The notes beneath the pieces were generated by a model. The model was not told where the DNA came from. It worked only from the letters and a program-made list of their open reading frames with translations, and did no database searches. From Actinomadura violacea (GTDB taxonomy: Bacteria; Actinomycetota; Actinomycetes; Streptosporangiales; Streptosporangiaceae): DNA of 64,000 nt. The position numbers were made by a program, and so were the translations under genes. Of the stretch, positions 15,759 through 24,490 are shown in pieces. The DNA lies in contig NZ_JAGEPF010000001.1 of assembly GCF_017573465.1 (NCBI RefSeq), forward strand, positions 186,001 to 250,000, read 5' to 3'. Each line of letters begins with the position of its first letter. Position 1 is the stretch's first letter.

Positions 15759-15886
15759 AAAGTTTTAGATTAAGCACGTATCGGGCCGGGGCGCAGTGTG
15801 GAGACGCGGCCGCATTGGGACGGCCGGAGCGGCGGCCGGTCTCCCTCGGCCGGGGAGTGCGCCGAGGGAGACCGGGTTGGTGCTGG

Positions 15887-16840
15887 TCAGTGGTGCTGCG
15901 CCTTGAGCTGCTCGTTCTGCTTCTTGATGTAGGGCTCCTGGGCGCTCCAGGGGACGAGCCGGCCCGGCAGGTCGTTCGTCCAGCCGGACGTCGTCTGCGA
16001 GGGGCCGACGGGCAGGTCGCCGTCTCCGAATCCGGCCCATCCTTCGACGCGCAACTGGGTGCTCTTCGGGTCGACGACGATGGTCTCGGTGCCGTCGGCC
16101 CGGGTGCCGTCGTCGCTCATGTAGGTGATCTTGAGGCGATAGCCGTCCGCAGTCTTGCCGAGGTTGTCGATGTGGGGCATCCCGGCGAGCGCGCGGAAGG
16201 CCGCGGCGCGGACCTTCGGCGGGGCGGGCGTCTCTGAGAGGACCGCCTGGAGCAGGTTGATGGTGGAGAGCTGCGGCTGCTCGCGGGCGGCTGCCGGGGT
16301 CGTGGAGCTCTTGAGCAGCGCGGCCTTGAGCCGGGCCGGGTCGGTCGGCAGCCGCTGGAAATCGTCGATGCCCAGATCGGCCTCTCGGAGCACCGACCGC
16401 TTCCCGACGCGGCTGACCAGGCCGGGCGCGGCGCTGAGCCAGGTGCGGCCGTCGCGCGCGAACCACGTCTCGCCGGTGTCGGTGACCTTGCCGAGCCGCT
16501 GGATGGTCTTGATGTGCCAGTACGTGCCCGAGGTGGCGGGCTTCGCCTCCGCGGTGGTCGCCGCCGCGAGCATGACCTGCGGTCCGGTGAGGACCTGCTC
16601 CTTCCTGGTGGTCTTCTTGGCGGGGGAGTCCGGTGCGGACAGGTCGGAGACGACGATGGCCGCCGCTGCCGCCGCCGCGGTGAGCCCGGCTCCGGCCATG
16701 ATCCAGCGCCGTGCCCGCCGGGGCTTGGCGGGGCCGCCGCCCCGCATCGTGTTTTGGAGCCGGTGCCGGCTGCGGTCGACGGCGTCGGCGGACGGGTCGG
16801 GCCCGGCAAGCGCGGTGCCGAGCAGCTTCAGGTCATCCAT
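15887..16840 (-). CDS. CU044_5270-family membrane-anchored protein, sigma-linked
   Basis: A 317-residue protein with a basic cytoplasmic N-terminus (about 1-45), one membrane helix (about 46-64, IMAGAGLTAAAAAAAIVV) and an extracytoplasmic domain of about 250 residues. That domain contains GTYWHIKTIQRLG and TWFARDGRTWLS blocks. This arrangement and the position directly after an ECF sigma gene match the CU044_5270 family of actinomycetes. By analogy it could be an anti-sigma-like sensor, but no zinc anti-sigma motif is visible. Its ATG overlaps the sigma stop codon by 8 nt (ATGGATGA), so the two are co-translated. Confidence 0.78.
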   Translation of the reverse strand: MDDLKLLGTALAGPDPSADAVDRSRHRLQNTMRGGGPAKPRRARRWIMAGAGLTAAAAAAAIVVSDLSAPDSPAKKTTRKEQVLTGPQVMLAAATTAEAKPATSGTYWHIKTIQRLGKVTDTGETWFARDGRTWLSAAPGLVSRVGKRSVLREADLGIDDFQRLPTDPARLKAALLKSSTTPAAAREQPQLSTINLLQAVLSETPAPPKVRAAAFRALAGMPHIDNLGKTADGYRLKITYMSDDGTRADGTETIVVDPKSTQLRVEGWAGFGDGDLPVGPSQTTSGWTNDLPGRLVPWSAQEPYIKKQNEQLKAQHH

Positions 16841-17408
16841 GGAACGCCTCCGGCGGGATCACATCGTGCAGTTTCTTACGGGCGCGGGAGAGGCGGGAGC
16901 CGACCGTGCCCCGGGAGATTCCGAGCGCCTCCGCGACCTCCTCGTACGTGAGGTCGGCCAGCGCGATGAGGAGCACCACGTCGCGTTCGCCGGGGGACAG
17001 CGCGGCGAGCGCTTTGGCCAGCTGGGGCCGCAGGCGGCGGGCGGCGACCGCGGTGACGACGCGGTCCTCGTGGCTGCCGGCCGCGGGGACGTCGCCGCCG
17101 GTCCGCGCCATCGCCCGGTAGCGGCGCGCCTCCTTGCGCCGGTGCTGCCCGACGAGGTTCGTGGCGATCCCGAACAGCCAGGCGCGCAGGGCGCCCCGCT
17201 CGGGGTCGAACCTGTCGCGCTGCCCGAACGCGCGGCAGAACGTCTCGGCGGCGATGTCCTCCGCCGTCTGGGGGTCCAGGCGGCCGGCGACGTAGCGGTA
17301 GACGTCCCGGAAGTAGCGGTCGTGCACCTCGGTGAACCGCTCCGGATCCCGCCGGAACCCGGCGGCGATGTCGAGGTCGGTCGGCGACTCACCCAACCCG
17401 GTGGTCAC
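16833..17408 (-). CDS. ECF-type RNA polymerase sigma factor
   Basis: A 191-residue sigma-70 family member with only regions 2 and 4. Region 2 spans about 25-95 and includes DVYRYVAGRLDPQTAEDIAA, FCRAFGQRDRF and RAWLFGIATNLVGQHRR. Region 4 spans about 125-180 and includes LSPGERDVVLLIALADLTYE and ISRGTVGSRLSRARKKL. The start is GTG 17408, with AGGACAGG upstream. It directs polymerase to a small regulon, probably controlled by the membrane protein encoded immediately downstream. I could not find a convincing autoregulatory ECF promoter in the 99 bp upstream. Confidence 0.93.
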   Translation of the reverse strand: MTTGLGESPTDLDIAAGFRRDPERFTEVHDRYFRDVYRYVAGRLDPQTAEDIAAETFCRAFGQRDRFDPERGALRAWLFGIATNLVGQHRRKEARRYRAMARTGGDVPAAGSHEDRVVTAVAARRLRPQLAKALAALSPGERDVVLLIALADLTYEEVAEALGISRGTVGSRLSRARKKLHDVIPPEAFHG

Positions 17409-17507
17409 GTACCTGTCCTGTCATTGCGCAAGCCCTTCGAGTGTTCGGCCAACGATCACCCATCCTTCGCCGAACCCCGGTTCCGTCTTCCGTCGCGGGA
17501 CGGTGCG

Positions 17508-18482
17508 TCAGGCGGTCTCCGGGTGCGGTTCGGTGGCCCGGTGGAAGCGGCCGGCGAACGCGCGCACGAGTTCGACGAGCTCCGCGGGCTCCGTCACGGT
17601 GAAGTCCACGCCGAGCAGGCCGAGGTGGACGACGAGCGCCTCGACGCTGCCCGCGCCGGTGTCGAGCAGGCAGCTGGCGTCGTCGATCGGCGTGACGGTG
17701 CCGATGGCGGCGTTGATCCGCTCGGCGAGCCGTTCGGCGGGCGCGTGCACGACGACGCGGGCCCGGTACCGCCAGGCCGCCGACGACGCGCCCCGGCGGA
17801 CCTGGTCGACGGCGTCCTCGGGCGGCTCGCGGGGGGCGAACCGGGGCCCCGCCGGGGTGCGCGGACGGAGCCGGTCCACCCGGAAGGTCCGCCAGCCGGC
17901 CCGCTCGACGTCGAACCCGACGAGGTACCACCGCCGTCCCCAGTTGACCAGCCGGTACGGTTCCACGTCGCGCCGGCTCTCGGACCCGTCGTGGCTGCGG
18001 TAGTCGAACCGCACGCGCTCGCGGTCGCGGCTCGCCGCGGCGAGGACGCTCAGCGTGTCGGCGTCGACCCGCGGGCCCGGGTCGTCCCGGGGCACCGCGA
18101 CGGCGTACTCCTGGAGGGCGCCGACCCGGCGGCGGAGCCGGGCCGGCAGCACCTGCTCCAGCTTGGCCAGGGCGCGGAGCGAGGTCTCCTCGACCCCGGT
18201 GATCGTGCCGCCGGCGGCGGTGCGGAGCCCGATCGCCACGGCGACCGCCTCCTCGTCGTCGAGCAGCAGCGGCGGCAGCGCGGCCCCGGCGCCGAGCCGG
18301 TAGCCGCCCGCGGCGCCCCGCCGGCCGTGCACCGGATAGCCGAGGTCGCGCAGGCGCTCCACGTCGTTGCGGACGGTGCGGGTGGTGACCGACAGCCGTT
18401 CGGCCAGTTCGGTGCCGGTCCACTCGCGGGGCGTCTGGAGCAGCGAGAGCAGGCGCAGCAACCGCGCCGAGGTCTCCAACAT
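17508..18482 (-). CDS. WYL-domain transcriptional regulator (YafY/DeoR-like)
   Basis: A 324-residue regulator. A winged helix is at the N-terminus (about 1-60: LLSLLQTPREWTGTELAERL and VTTRTVRNDVERLRDLGYP), and a WYL domain spans about 140-215 with VRFDYRSHDG and PYRLVNWGRRWYLVGFD. A C-terminal WCX extension runs to about 320. WYL domains bind ligands, often nucleotides or metabolites, and tune DNA binding. The gene is divergent from the NmrA-like gene (114 bp between starts), which is the likely target. Confidence 0.93.
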   Translation of the reverse strand: MLETSARLLRLLSLLQTPREWTGTELAERLSVTTRTVRNDVERLRDLGYPVHGRRGAAGGYRLGAGAALPPLLLDDEEAVAVAIGLRTAAGGTITGVEETSLRALAKLEQVLPARLRRRVGALQEYAVAVPRDDPGPRVDADTLSVLAAASRDRERVRFDYRSHDGSESRRDVEPYRLVNWGRRWYLVGFDVERAGWRTFRVDRLRPRTPAGPRFAPREPPEDAVDQVRRGASSAAWRYRARVVVHAPAERLAERINAAIGTVTPIDDASCLLDTGAGSVEALVVHLGLLGVDFTVTEPAELVELVRAFAGRFHRATEPHPETA

Positions 18483-18596
18483 GCTCCGGAGTCTGCCAGG
18501 TGAAGAGGAACGAACCTTGCCTAATTGCCTCCTATGTTGGTGACCACGGCGAACGGCAGAGCCCGTTCCGGGGACTCAGGTAAAGGGAGCACGCTC

Positions 18597-19439
18597 ATGT
18601 TTCTCGTCATCGGTGCCACGGCCCACTTCGGACGCCAGGCGGTGGAGGAGCTGGTCGCCGCGGGCGCGCCGGTCCGGGCGCTGACCCGCGCCCCGGAGCG
18701 GGCCGGGCTGCCGCCGCAGGCCGAGGTCGTCCAGGGAGATCTGACCGAGCCCGAGACGCTGCCGGCCGTGCTGGACGGCGTCGAGGCCGCCTTCCTCGTC
18801 CTGCCGTACGGGATGGACGCCGGCCCGCTGCTGGAGGCCGCGGGCCGGGCCGGGGTCCGGCGGCTGGTGTTCCTGTCCTCGGGGGCGATCGTCCCCGGCG
18901 CCGCGCGGCAGCCCGACGTGATCGCCGAGTACCACCGCGGCGTCGAGCGGGCCATCGAGGAGTCCGGGATCGAGTGGACGTTCCTGCGGCTGCTCTTCCC
19001 CGCCATCAACTCGCTGACCTTCGCGATGCAGCTCCAGGGCGGCGACGTCGTCCGCATGCCGTACGCCGGGGCGGCCTTCAGCGCCGTGCACGAGCGGGAC
19101 GTCGCCGAGGCGGCCGCGCGGATCCTGACCGGCGGCGGGCACGCGGGGCGCGTCCACGACCTGACCGGCCCCGAGTCGCTGACCCAGGCGCAGCAGGTCG
19201 GCGTCCTCGGTGCGGCGCTGGGGCGCCCGCTGACCGTCGAGGACCTGCCCCCGGAGCCGGCGCTGGAGCAGATGAGCCGGTTCATGGACCCCGATTTCCT
19301 GGCGGCGCTGTTCGGCCTCATGGCGCGGGCGGCGGACGGACCGGCACCCGTCAACGACAATGTCGAGCGCATCACCGGACACCCCGCGCGCACCTACGCC
19401 CGGTGGGTCGCGGATCACCGGGCCGACTTCGGCGGCTGA
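18597..19439 (+). CDS. NmrA-like NAD(P)-binding protein (atypical SDR)
   Basis: A 280-residue single Rossmann-domain protein. It begins MFLVIGATAHFGRQAVEELV, the glycine motif GATAHFG being the NmrA/HSCARG-type variant of GATGxxG. The central segment RLVFLSSGAIVPG and the later SAVHERDVAEAAARIL are typical of NAD(P)H-binding isomerase-like and redox-sensor proteins. The classical SDR Tyr-x-x-x-Lys is not evident, so a sensor or atypical reductase role is likely. ATG 18597 has AAGGGAG upstream. It is divergent from the WYL regulator and followed after 27 bp by the HTH_42 gene. Confidence 0.85.
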   Translation: MFLVIGATAHFGRQAVEELVAAGAPVRALTRAPERAGLPPQAEVVQGDLTEPETLPAVLDGVEAAFLVLPYGMDAGPLLEAAGRAGVRRLVFLSSGAIVPGAARQPDVIAEYHRGVERAIEESGIEWTFLRLLFPAINSLTFAMQLQGGDVVRMPYAGAAFSAVHERDVAEAAARILTGGGHAGRVHDLTGPESLTQAQQVGVLGAALGRPLTVEDLPPEPALEQMSRFMDPDFLAALFGLMARAADGPAPVNDNVERITGHPARTYARWVADHRADFGG

Positions 19440-19466
19440 GCGGCGGGGCAGGGGAAGGACGGCACG

Positions 19467-20552
19467 GTGGCACGGGTACTGACGCGACGCGAGCTCGGAC
19501 GGGCCCTGCTGGCCCGGCAGTGGCTGCTGGAACGGACCGGCGCGACCATCGAGGAGGCGGTCACCGGGCTGGTCGGCATGCAGGCGCAGGCGCCGTACGC
19601 GCCGTACTTCGGGCTCTGGAGCAGGCTGCGGGACTTCGGCACCGCCGGCCTCGCGGACGCGCTGACCGGGCGCCGCCTGGTCCGGATCGCGCTGATGCGC
19701 AGCACCGTCCACCTGGTCACCGCGGCGGACTACCGCGCGCTGCGGCCATGGGCGCAGCCCGCGCTCGACCGCGAGCTGGACACCGCGTTCAAGAAGGACC
19801 TGGCCGGGCTGGACCGCGCGGCCGTGGCGGAGGCGGGCCGGGCGCTGCTCGGCGCGCGGCACCTCACCCCCAAGGAGCTCGGGGCGGCGCTGCGCGAGCA
19901 GTGGCCCGACCGCGAGCCCCGCGCCCTCGCCACCGTCGTGCGCAACCTGGTGCCGCTGGTGCAGGTGCCGCCGCGCGCCGTCTGGGGCGCCGGCGGCACC
20001 ACCCGGTACGCGACGGCCGCCGGCTGGACCGGAGCCGAACCCGACGCCGGCGCCGACGCCGGCCGCATCGTGCTGCGCTACCTCGCCGCGTTCGGCCCGG
20101 CCTCGGCCGCCGACCTGCAGACCTGGGCCGGCCGGACCCGGCTGCGTCCCGTCCTCGAAGAACTGCGGCCGCGGCTGGCGGTCTTCCGGGACGAGGGCGG
20201 GACCGAGCTGTTCGACCTGCCGGACGCGCCGCGCCCCGGCTCCGACGTCCGCGCGCCGGTCCGCTTCCTGCCCGAATACGAAAACCTGCTGGCGTCCCAC
20301 GCCGACCGCACCCGCGTGATCTCCGACGAGAACCGGAAGCGGATCGGGACCCGCAACGGGATGCGCGCCGCCCTTCTGGTGGACGGCCAGGTCGCGGGCG
20401 CCTGGAAGCTCCATCGGGACAAGGCGCCGGCGACCCTGGAGATCGACCCGTTCCGGCCCCTGACCACCACCGAGCGCGCGGACGTCGAAGCCGAAGGCCA
20501 CCGCCTTCTGCACTTCGCCGCCCCCGGCATCACCCACGACATCACCTGGTGA
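19467..20552 (+). CDS. HTH_42 winged-helix protein, AlkZ/AlkX-like DNA glycosylase family
   Basis: A 361-residue member of the winged-helix HTH_42 family, which contains DNA glycosylases AlkZ, YcaQ and AlkX. The hallmark is MQAQAPYAPYFGLWSRL, in which Q39-A40-Q41 forms the Q-x-Q motif used for base excision. Also characteristic are RLVRIALMRSTVHLVTAADY and the C-terminal VRFLPEYENLLASHADRTRV block. Family members in actinomycetes remove bulky or crosslinked bases, sometimes as antibiotic self-resistance; here no biosynthetic cluster adjoins it, so general repair is more likely. Start GTG 19467. Confidence 0.85.
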   Translation: MARVLTRRELGRALLARQWLLERTGATIEEAVTGLVGMQAQAPYAPYFGLWSRLRDFGTAGLADALTGRRLVRIALMRSTVHLVTAADYRALRPWAQPALDRELDTAFKKDLAGLDRAAVAEAGRALLGARHLTPKELGAALREQWPDREPRALATVVRNLVPLVQVPPRAVWGAGGTTRYATAAGWTGAEPDAGADAGRIVLRYLAAFGPASAADLQTWAGRTRLRPVLEELRPRLAVFRDEGGTELFDLPDAPRPGSDVRAPVRFLPEYENLLASHADRTRVISDENRKRIGTRNGMRAALLVDGQVAGAWKLHRDKAPATLEIDPFRPLTTTERADVEAEGHRLLHFAAPGITHDITW

Positions 20553-20647
20553 CGTCCGACGGACTACTCACTCATATGGACATTGACGTCTGTTTAATGT
20601 CACCCGAGGCTCTGGCGCCGCCGCGCCGGTCCGTCCAGGATCGGGGC

Positions 20648-21490
20648 GTGCGCGAACACGACTCCCTGCGGCGCCGGACGAAGGCGCTGGTCACGGCGGC
20701 GCTCACCGCGATGGCGGCCGTCTGGTGCCTCGGCGCCCCGGCCCGTGCGGACGCGCCGGCGACGTACTACCTGGCGCTGGGCGACTCGGGCGCGGTGGGC
20801 GTCCAGGCGGGCCGGGGGCCGACCGACGAGGGCTACACCGACGACCTGCACGCCGCCCTGAAAGCGCATCGGCCCGGCCTGCGGCTGGTGAAACTGGGAT
20901 GCCCCGGCGAGACGACCACCACCATGCTCAAGGGCGGCATCTGCTCGTACGCCGCCGGTTCCCAGATGAACGCCGCCCTCGACTTCCTCGAGCGGCACCG
21001 CGGCCGGGTCCGGTACGTCACCTTGAGCATCGGCGTCAACGACGTCGGATGCATGCTGGACGGCGACCTGGCCTGCGGCGTGAAGGGCGTCGGGAGCCTC
21101 CTCACCGAGTTGCCGCAGATCACCGCCGGGCTGCGGGCCGCGGGCGGCGACGCCCCGGTCTACGCCTCGATGACCTACTACGACCCGGGCTTGGCCTCCT
21201 GGGTGAAGGGCGACCGGGCCACGGCGATCGCCTCGGTGCCGCTGCTCGACGCGTTCAACGGCGTCCAGCGCGCGGCCGCCCTGGTCGGCGGGTTCAAGGT
21301 CGCCGACGTCAGCGCGGCGTTCGCCGCCCACGACTTCTCGACCGAGGTCGCGCTGCCCCCGTACGGCACCGTCCCGCTGAACGTCGCGCGCATCTGCGCC
21401 TGGACGTCCCAGTGCACCCGAGGCGACGGCCACGCCAACGCCACCGGCTACCGCCACATAGCCGCCGCCTTCCTCCACACCGTGACCTGA
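20648..21490 (+). CDS. Secreted SGNH/GDSL hydrolase (lipase/esterase)
   Basis: A 280-residue exported enzyme. The signal peptide comprises residues 1-36 and ends APARADA. SGNH blocks: I with GDS (Ser47), III with IGVND (Gly129, Asn131), V with DGH (Asp260, His262). Six cysteines (85, 99, 135, 143, 250, 256) are spaced for three disulfides, as in Streptomyces secreted lipases. It should hydrolyse acyl esters outside the cell. The start is uncertain: GTG 20648 gives a normal signal peptide, while ATG 20576 would add 24 residues before it. Confidence 0.88.
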   Translation: MREHDSLRRRTKALVTAALTAMAAVWCLGAPARADAPATYYLALGDSGAVGVQAGRGPTDEGYTDDLHAALKAHRPGLRLVKLGCPGETTTTMLKGGICSYAAGSQMNAALDFLERHRGRVRYVTLSIGVNDVGCMLDGDLACGVKGVGSLLTELPQITAGLRAAGGDAPVYASMTYYDPGLASWVKGDRATAIASVPLLDAFNGVQRAAALVGGFKVADVSAAFAAHDFSTEVALPPYGTVPLNVARICAWTSQCTRGDGHANATGYRHIAAAFLHTVT

Positions 21491-21577
21491 CCCCGCACCG
21501 GACCACGGACCCGTGCAGGGCGCCGAAGGTAGTCTGCTGAATACCTGCACCGACCTCGACCGGAGGCGCCACGAGCC

Positions 21578-22162
21578 ATGTACGCGCTGACTCTTCCGTT
21601 GCCGTCCGGTGACACGTGGACTCGGGCAGAATACGAGGCGCTGCCGGAGGATCTGCCGGTACGCGTGAGCCTCGTCCATGGAGAACTCGTCGTGAACCCG
21701 CGCCCCCGCCCGATTCACCAGCGCATTGCGAGGCGCCTGGCGAACCGGATCGAGGAAGCCGCTCCCGACGCGTGGCAGGTCGACACCGACGTGGACGTCC
21801 TCCTCGACGACGACGAGGCGGAAGCGGTCGAGATCGCCCCCGGCATCGTCGTGTACTCCGCCGAGCACGACGTCTACGAACGCCCCATCCCGGCCGCGCT
21901 GGTCGGCCTCGTCGCCGAGGTGGTGTCGCCCTCCACCAAGCGTAAGGACCGGCGGACCCAGCCGGCCCTTTACGCGGAGGCCGGAGTCCGGCACTACTGG
22001 CGAGCGGAGACCGACCAGACCGCACCGGCGTTCGCCGTCTACACCTACGAGTTGGACGACGCCACCGGCGGGTACGTCGCGACGGGCGTGCACCACGACC
22101 GGATCACCACCGGCGTGCCGTTCGGCCTCGACATCGACCTCAAGGGCGTCCGCGAGCGCTGA
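21578..22162 (+). CDS. Uma2-family (DUF820) protein, catalytic residues altered
   Basis: A 194-residue Uma2 protein with the PD-(D/E)XK nuclease-like fold. Clear landmarks are LVHGELVV (Glu36), AEVVSPSTKRKDRR (Glu114) and LYAEAGVRHYW. Two positions that are normally conserved are changed: the Asp of the 'PDvvv' motif is Gly89 (IAPGIVVY), and the Lys of the 'TK..lYa.aGv' motif is Gln128 (RRTQPALYAEAG). Nuclease activity is therefore doubtful. Uma2 genes are abundant and multi-copy in actinomycetes, so a degenerate copy is plausible. The start ATG 21578 has CCGGAGG upstream. Confidence 0.88.
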   Translation: MYALTLPLPSGDTWTRAEYEALPEDLPVRVSLVHGELVVNPRPRPIHQRIARRLANRIEEAAPDAWQVDTDVDVLLDDDEAEAVEIAPGIVVYSAEHDVYERPIPAALVGLVAEVVSPSTKRKDRRTQPALYAEAGVRHYWRAETDQTAPAFAVYTYELDDATGGYVATGVHHDRITTGVPFGLDIDLKGVRER

Positions 22163-22189
22163 CGCCCGCGCCGCCGCGAGGCGAGGACG

Positions 22190-22939
22190 TCATGCCGTCG
22201 CGTTTCGGGCGTGGCGGGCGGTGAAGTCGAGGACGCGGTGCCACGCGTCGGCGCACGCCTCCTCCCACTCGCCGGAGTCCCGGTCGAAGAAGGAATGCGG
22301 GGCGCCGTCGTAGACGTGCTTCTCGTACGCCTTCCCGGCCGCGTCGAAGCCCGACGTGAGCTTGTCGAACTCGGCCGGCGGGGTGGCGGCGTCGTCGCCG
22401 GCCAGCAGCATCAGCAGCGGCGCGGACAGCGCGGCGGTCGCATCGCCGAAGAAGCGCGGCGGCCCGTAGAAGCCGACCGCGCCCGCCAGGCCCAGGCCGG
22501 TGGCCGCCTGCCGCCACGAGTGGCCCCCGCCCAGGCAGAAGCCGACGGTGAAGACGGGCCCCGGGTGCTCGGCGCGCAGCCGTGCGGCGGCGGCTGCGGT
22601 GTCGGCGTCGACGTGCCGGTCCTCCAGCAGCGGCAGGTGCGCCATCGGGTCGAACGACTCGTCGCGGGGCGCGGGGTCTGCGCTGCGCCCGTAGTAGTCG
22701 GTCACGATGGTGTGGAAGCCGGCCTCGGCGAACCTCATCGCGAGCGCCTCGTAGAACGGGTGCAGGCCGCGGATGTCCGGGAGCACGACCAGGTTCCGCC
22801 CGTTCGGGACCGCCGGGACGGCCCGGTAGGCGGACAGGCGGTTGCCGTCCGCGGCGGTGATCTTCAGGCGTCCGTGCTCGGCGACGTCCCCGGTGACCAC
22901 GGGTGAAGCGGGCGGCCGGCCGCCGGTCGAATGGCACAT
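22190..22939 (-). CDS. Dienelactone hydrolase family protein
   Basis: A 249-residue alpha/beta hydrolase of the dienelactone hydrolase family. The nucleophile motif GFCLGG gives Cys135, with Asp182 or Asp183 (AGDDAATP) and His215 (GAPHSFFDR) completing a Cys-Asp-His triad. The LPDIRGLHPFYEALA segment is typical. In ring-cleavage pathways it opens dienelactones; the wider family also acts on other esters. ATG 22939 is fixed by AAGGAGA 6 nt upstream, and longer readings have no such site. It is divergent (131 bp) from a truncated MmyB-like regulator, probably its former regulator. Confidence 0.87.
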   Translation of the reverse strand: MCHSTGGRPPASPVVTGDVAEHGRLKITAADGNRLSAYRAVPAVPNGRNLVVLPDIRGLHPFYEALAMRFAEAGFHTIVTDYYGRSADPAPRDESFDPMAHLPLLEDRHVDADTAAAAARLRAEHPGPVFTVGFCLGGGHSWRQAATGLGLAGAVGFYGPPRFFGDATAALSAPLLMLLAGDDAATPPAEFDKLTSGFDAAGKAYEKHVYDGAPHSFFDRDSGEWEEACADAWHRVLDFTARHARNATA

Positions 22940-23070
22940 GTGCGTTCTCCTTCTCATCGGGTGCGTCCACCGCAGAGGCTCCACGGGCCCCGCGACGCCA
23001 TCCAGGCCGCCGACATACGGGTACAGGCAGGGCCACCTTCCGGCCGCGGCCGGCGGGCATACTGGCGGCA

Positions 23071-23544
23071 ATGGGAGACCGGGACGAGCTGGGGGCGTTC
23101 CTGCGGATGCGGCGCGCCCGCGTCACGCCCCAGAGCGTCGGCCTGCCGGCCGGGTCCCGGCGGCGGGTCCCGGGGCTGCGCCGCGAGGAGCTCGCGCACC
23201 TCGCCGGGGTCAGCGTCGAGTACTACCAGCGGCTGGAGCAGGGCCGGGCGACCCGGCCGTCGGACGCCGTGCTGGACGCCATCGCGCGGGTGCTCGGCCT
23301 CACCGACATCGAGCGCGCCCACCTGGACGCACTGGCGCGGCCGCCGCGCCGCGCCGCGCCGGGGGCGGCGGCCGCCGGGGCGCCGCCGGAGCTGCGGCGC
23401 ATGCTGGACCTGATGGACCGGGTCCCGGCGCTGGTCATCGACGACATGTTCGGCGTGCCGGCCGCCAACCCGCTCGCCGCCCGCCTGTTCGCCGCCGGGC
23501 TCGCCGCCGGGCTCGCCGCCGGGCCGAGGGCACGGCGGAGATGA
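23071..23544 (+). pseudogene. Truncated MmyB-like XRE regulator
   Basis: The 157-residue product has an intact N-terminal helix-turn-helix (LGAFLRMRRARVTPQSVGLP through GVSVEYYQRLEQGRATRPSD). It retains only the start of the MmyB-like ligand domain (MLDLMDRVPALVIDDMFG, NPLAARLF). Full members are about 270-290 residues; the complete copy at 47493-48335 has 280. Here the frame runs into a 12-bp tandem repeat (gccgccgggctc, 23491-23525) and stops after a basic tail. No downstream frame continues the domain before purC at 23649. I read it as a 3'-truncated gene; a functional DNA-binding fragment cannot be excluded. Confidence 0.72.
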
Positions 23545-23648
23545 ACCGCGCCCGGACCCCGGCGGGGGCCGGTGCCGCTGCTCGCCCGGGTGAGGAGGGC
23601 TGGGATCATTGGCGGGAGCACTGGTGAGCGGGAGTTGAGGGGGACGGC

Positions 23649-24482
23649 GTGGAGCTGCTGCACTCGGGGAAGGTCCGGGACGTCTACGCGGACGGGGACG
23701 ACCTGATCCTCGTCGCGTCGGACAGGGTGAGCGTGTACGACGTCGTCCTGCCGACGCTGGTCCCCGACAAGGGGAAGATCCTCACGCAGCTGTCGCTGTG
23801 GTGGTTCGAGCAGCTCGCGGACGTCGTCCCGAACCACGTGATCTCGGCGACGCAGGTGCCGGACGAGTGGGCGGGCCGGGCGATCCGGTGCCGGCGGCTG
23901 ACGATGCTGCCCGTCGAGTGGATCGCGCGCGGCTACCTCGCCGGGCTCGGCCTGAAGGAGTACGAGAAGGGCGGCACCGTCTCCGGGATCGCGCTGCCGG
24001 ACGGGCTGGCCGAGGCGTCGAGGCTGCCCGAGCCGATCTTCACGCCGACGACGAAGGCGTCCGAGGGGCACGACGAGTTCATCACCTACGACGACGTCGT
24101 CGCGGAGATCGGCGCGGACACCGCCGCGCGGCTGAAGGACGTCACGCTGGAGGTCTACAAGCGGGGCGCCGAGATCGCGGCGGAGCGCGGCATCATCATC
24201 GCGGACACCAAGCTGGAGTTCGGGCGCGCCGCCGACGGGACGCTCGTCCTCGCCGACGAGGTGCTGACGTCCGACTCGTCCCGGTTCTGGCCGGCGGACG
24301 AGTGGGAGCCGGGCCGCGCGCAGCGCTCGTACGACAAGCAGTACGTGCGCGACTGGAGCAGCACCCTGGACTGGGACCGCACCCCGCCCGGCCCGGCCAT
24401 CCCGCAGGACGTCGTGGACGCCACCCGGGCCCGCTACATCGAGGTGTACGAGCGCCTGACGGGCCGTACCTGGCAGTCCTGA
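23649..24482 (+). CDS. purC: Phosphoribosylaminoimidazole-succinocarboxamide synthase (SAICAR synthetase)
   Basis: A 277-residue enzyme of de novo purine synthesis that joins CAIR and aspartate using ATP to form SAICAR. It starts with the family signature HSGKVRDVYADGDDLILVAS and continues with DRVSVYDVVLPTLVPDKGKI, VEWIARGYLAG, SEGHDEFIT, LADEVLTSDSSRFWPADEW and KQYVRDW. All are typical of the longer actinobacterial/fungal type. The start is GTG 23649. No other pur genes are within view, so it is an isolated copy of an essential gene. Confidence 0.97.
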   Translation: MELLHSGKVRDVYADGDDLILVASDRVSVYDVVLPTLVPDKGKILTQLSLWWFEQLADVVPNHVISATQVPDEWAGRAIRCRRLTMLPVEWIARGYLAGLGLKEYEKGGTVSGIALPDGLAEASRLPEPIFTPTTKASEGHDEFITYDDVVAEIGADTAARLKDVTLEVYKRGAEIAAERGIIIADTKLEFGRAADGTLVLADEVLTSDSSRFWPADEWEPGRAQRSYDKQYVRDWSSTLDWDRTPPGPAIPQDVVDATRARYIEVYERLTGRTWQS

Positions 24483-24490
24483 CGGGGGAC

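Noticed and set aside
17409-17507. ECF-type autoregulatory promoter upstream of the sigma gene
   Set aside because: A GGAAC-like -35 exists, but no CGTT-like -10 lies at 16-17 bp spacing.
20576-20647. Upstream ATG start for the SGNH hydrolase
   Set aside because: It would place 24 residues with Cys and acidic residues before an otherwise standard signal peptide. GTG 20648 fits export better, though it is not proven.
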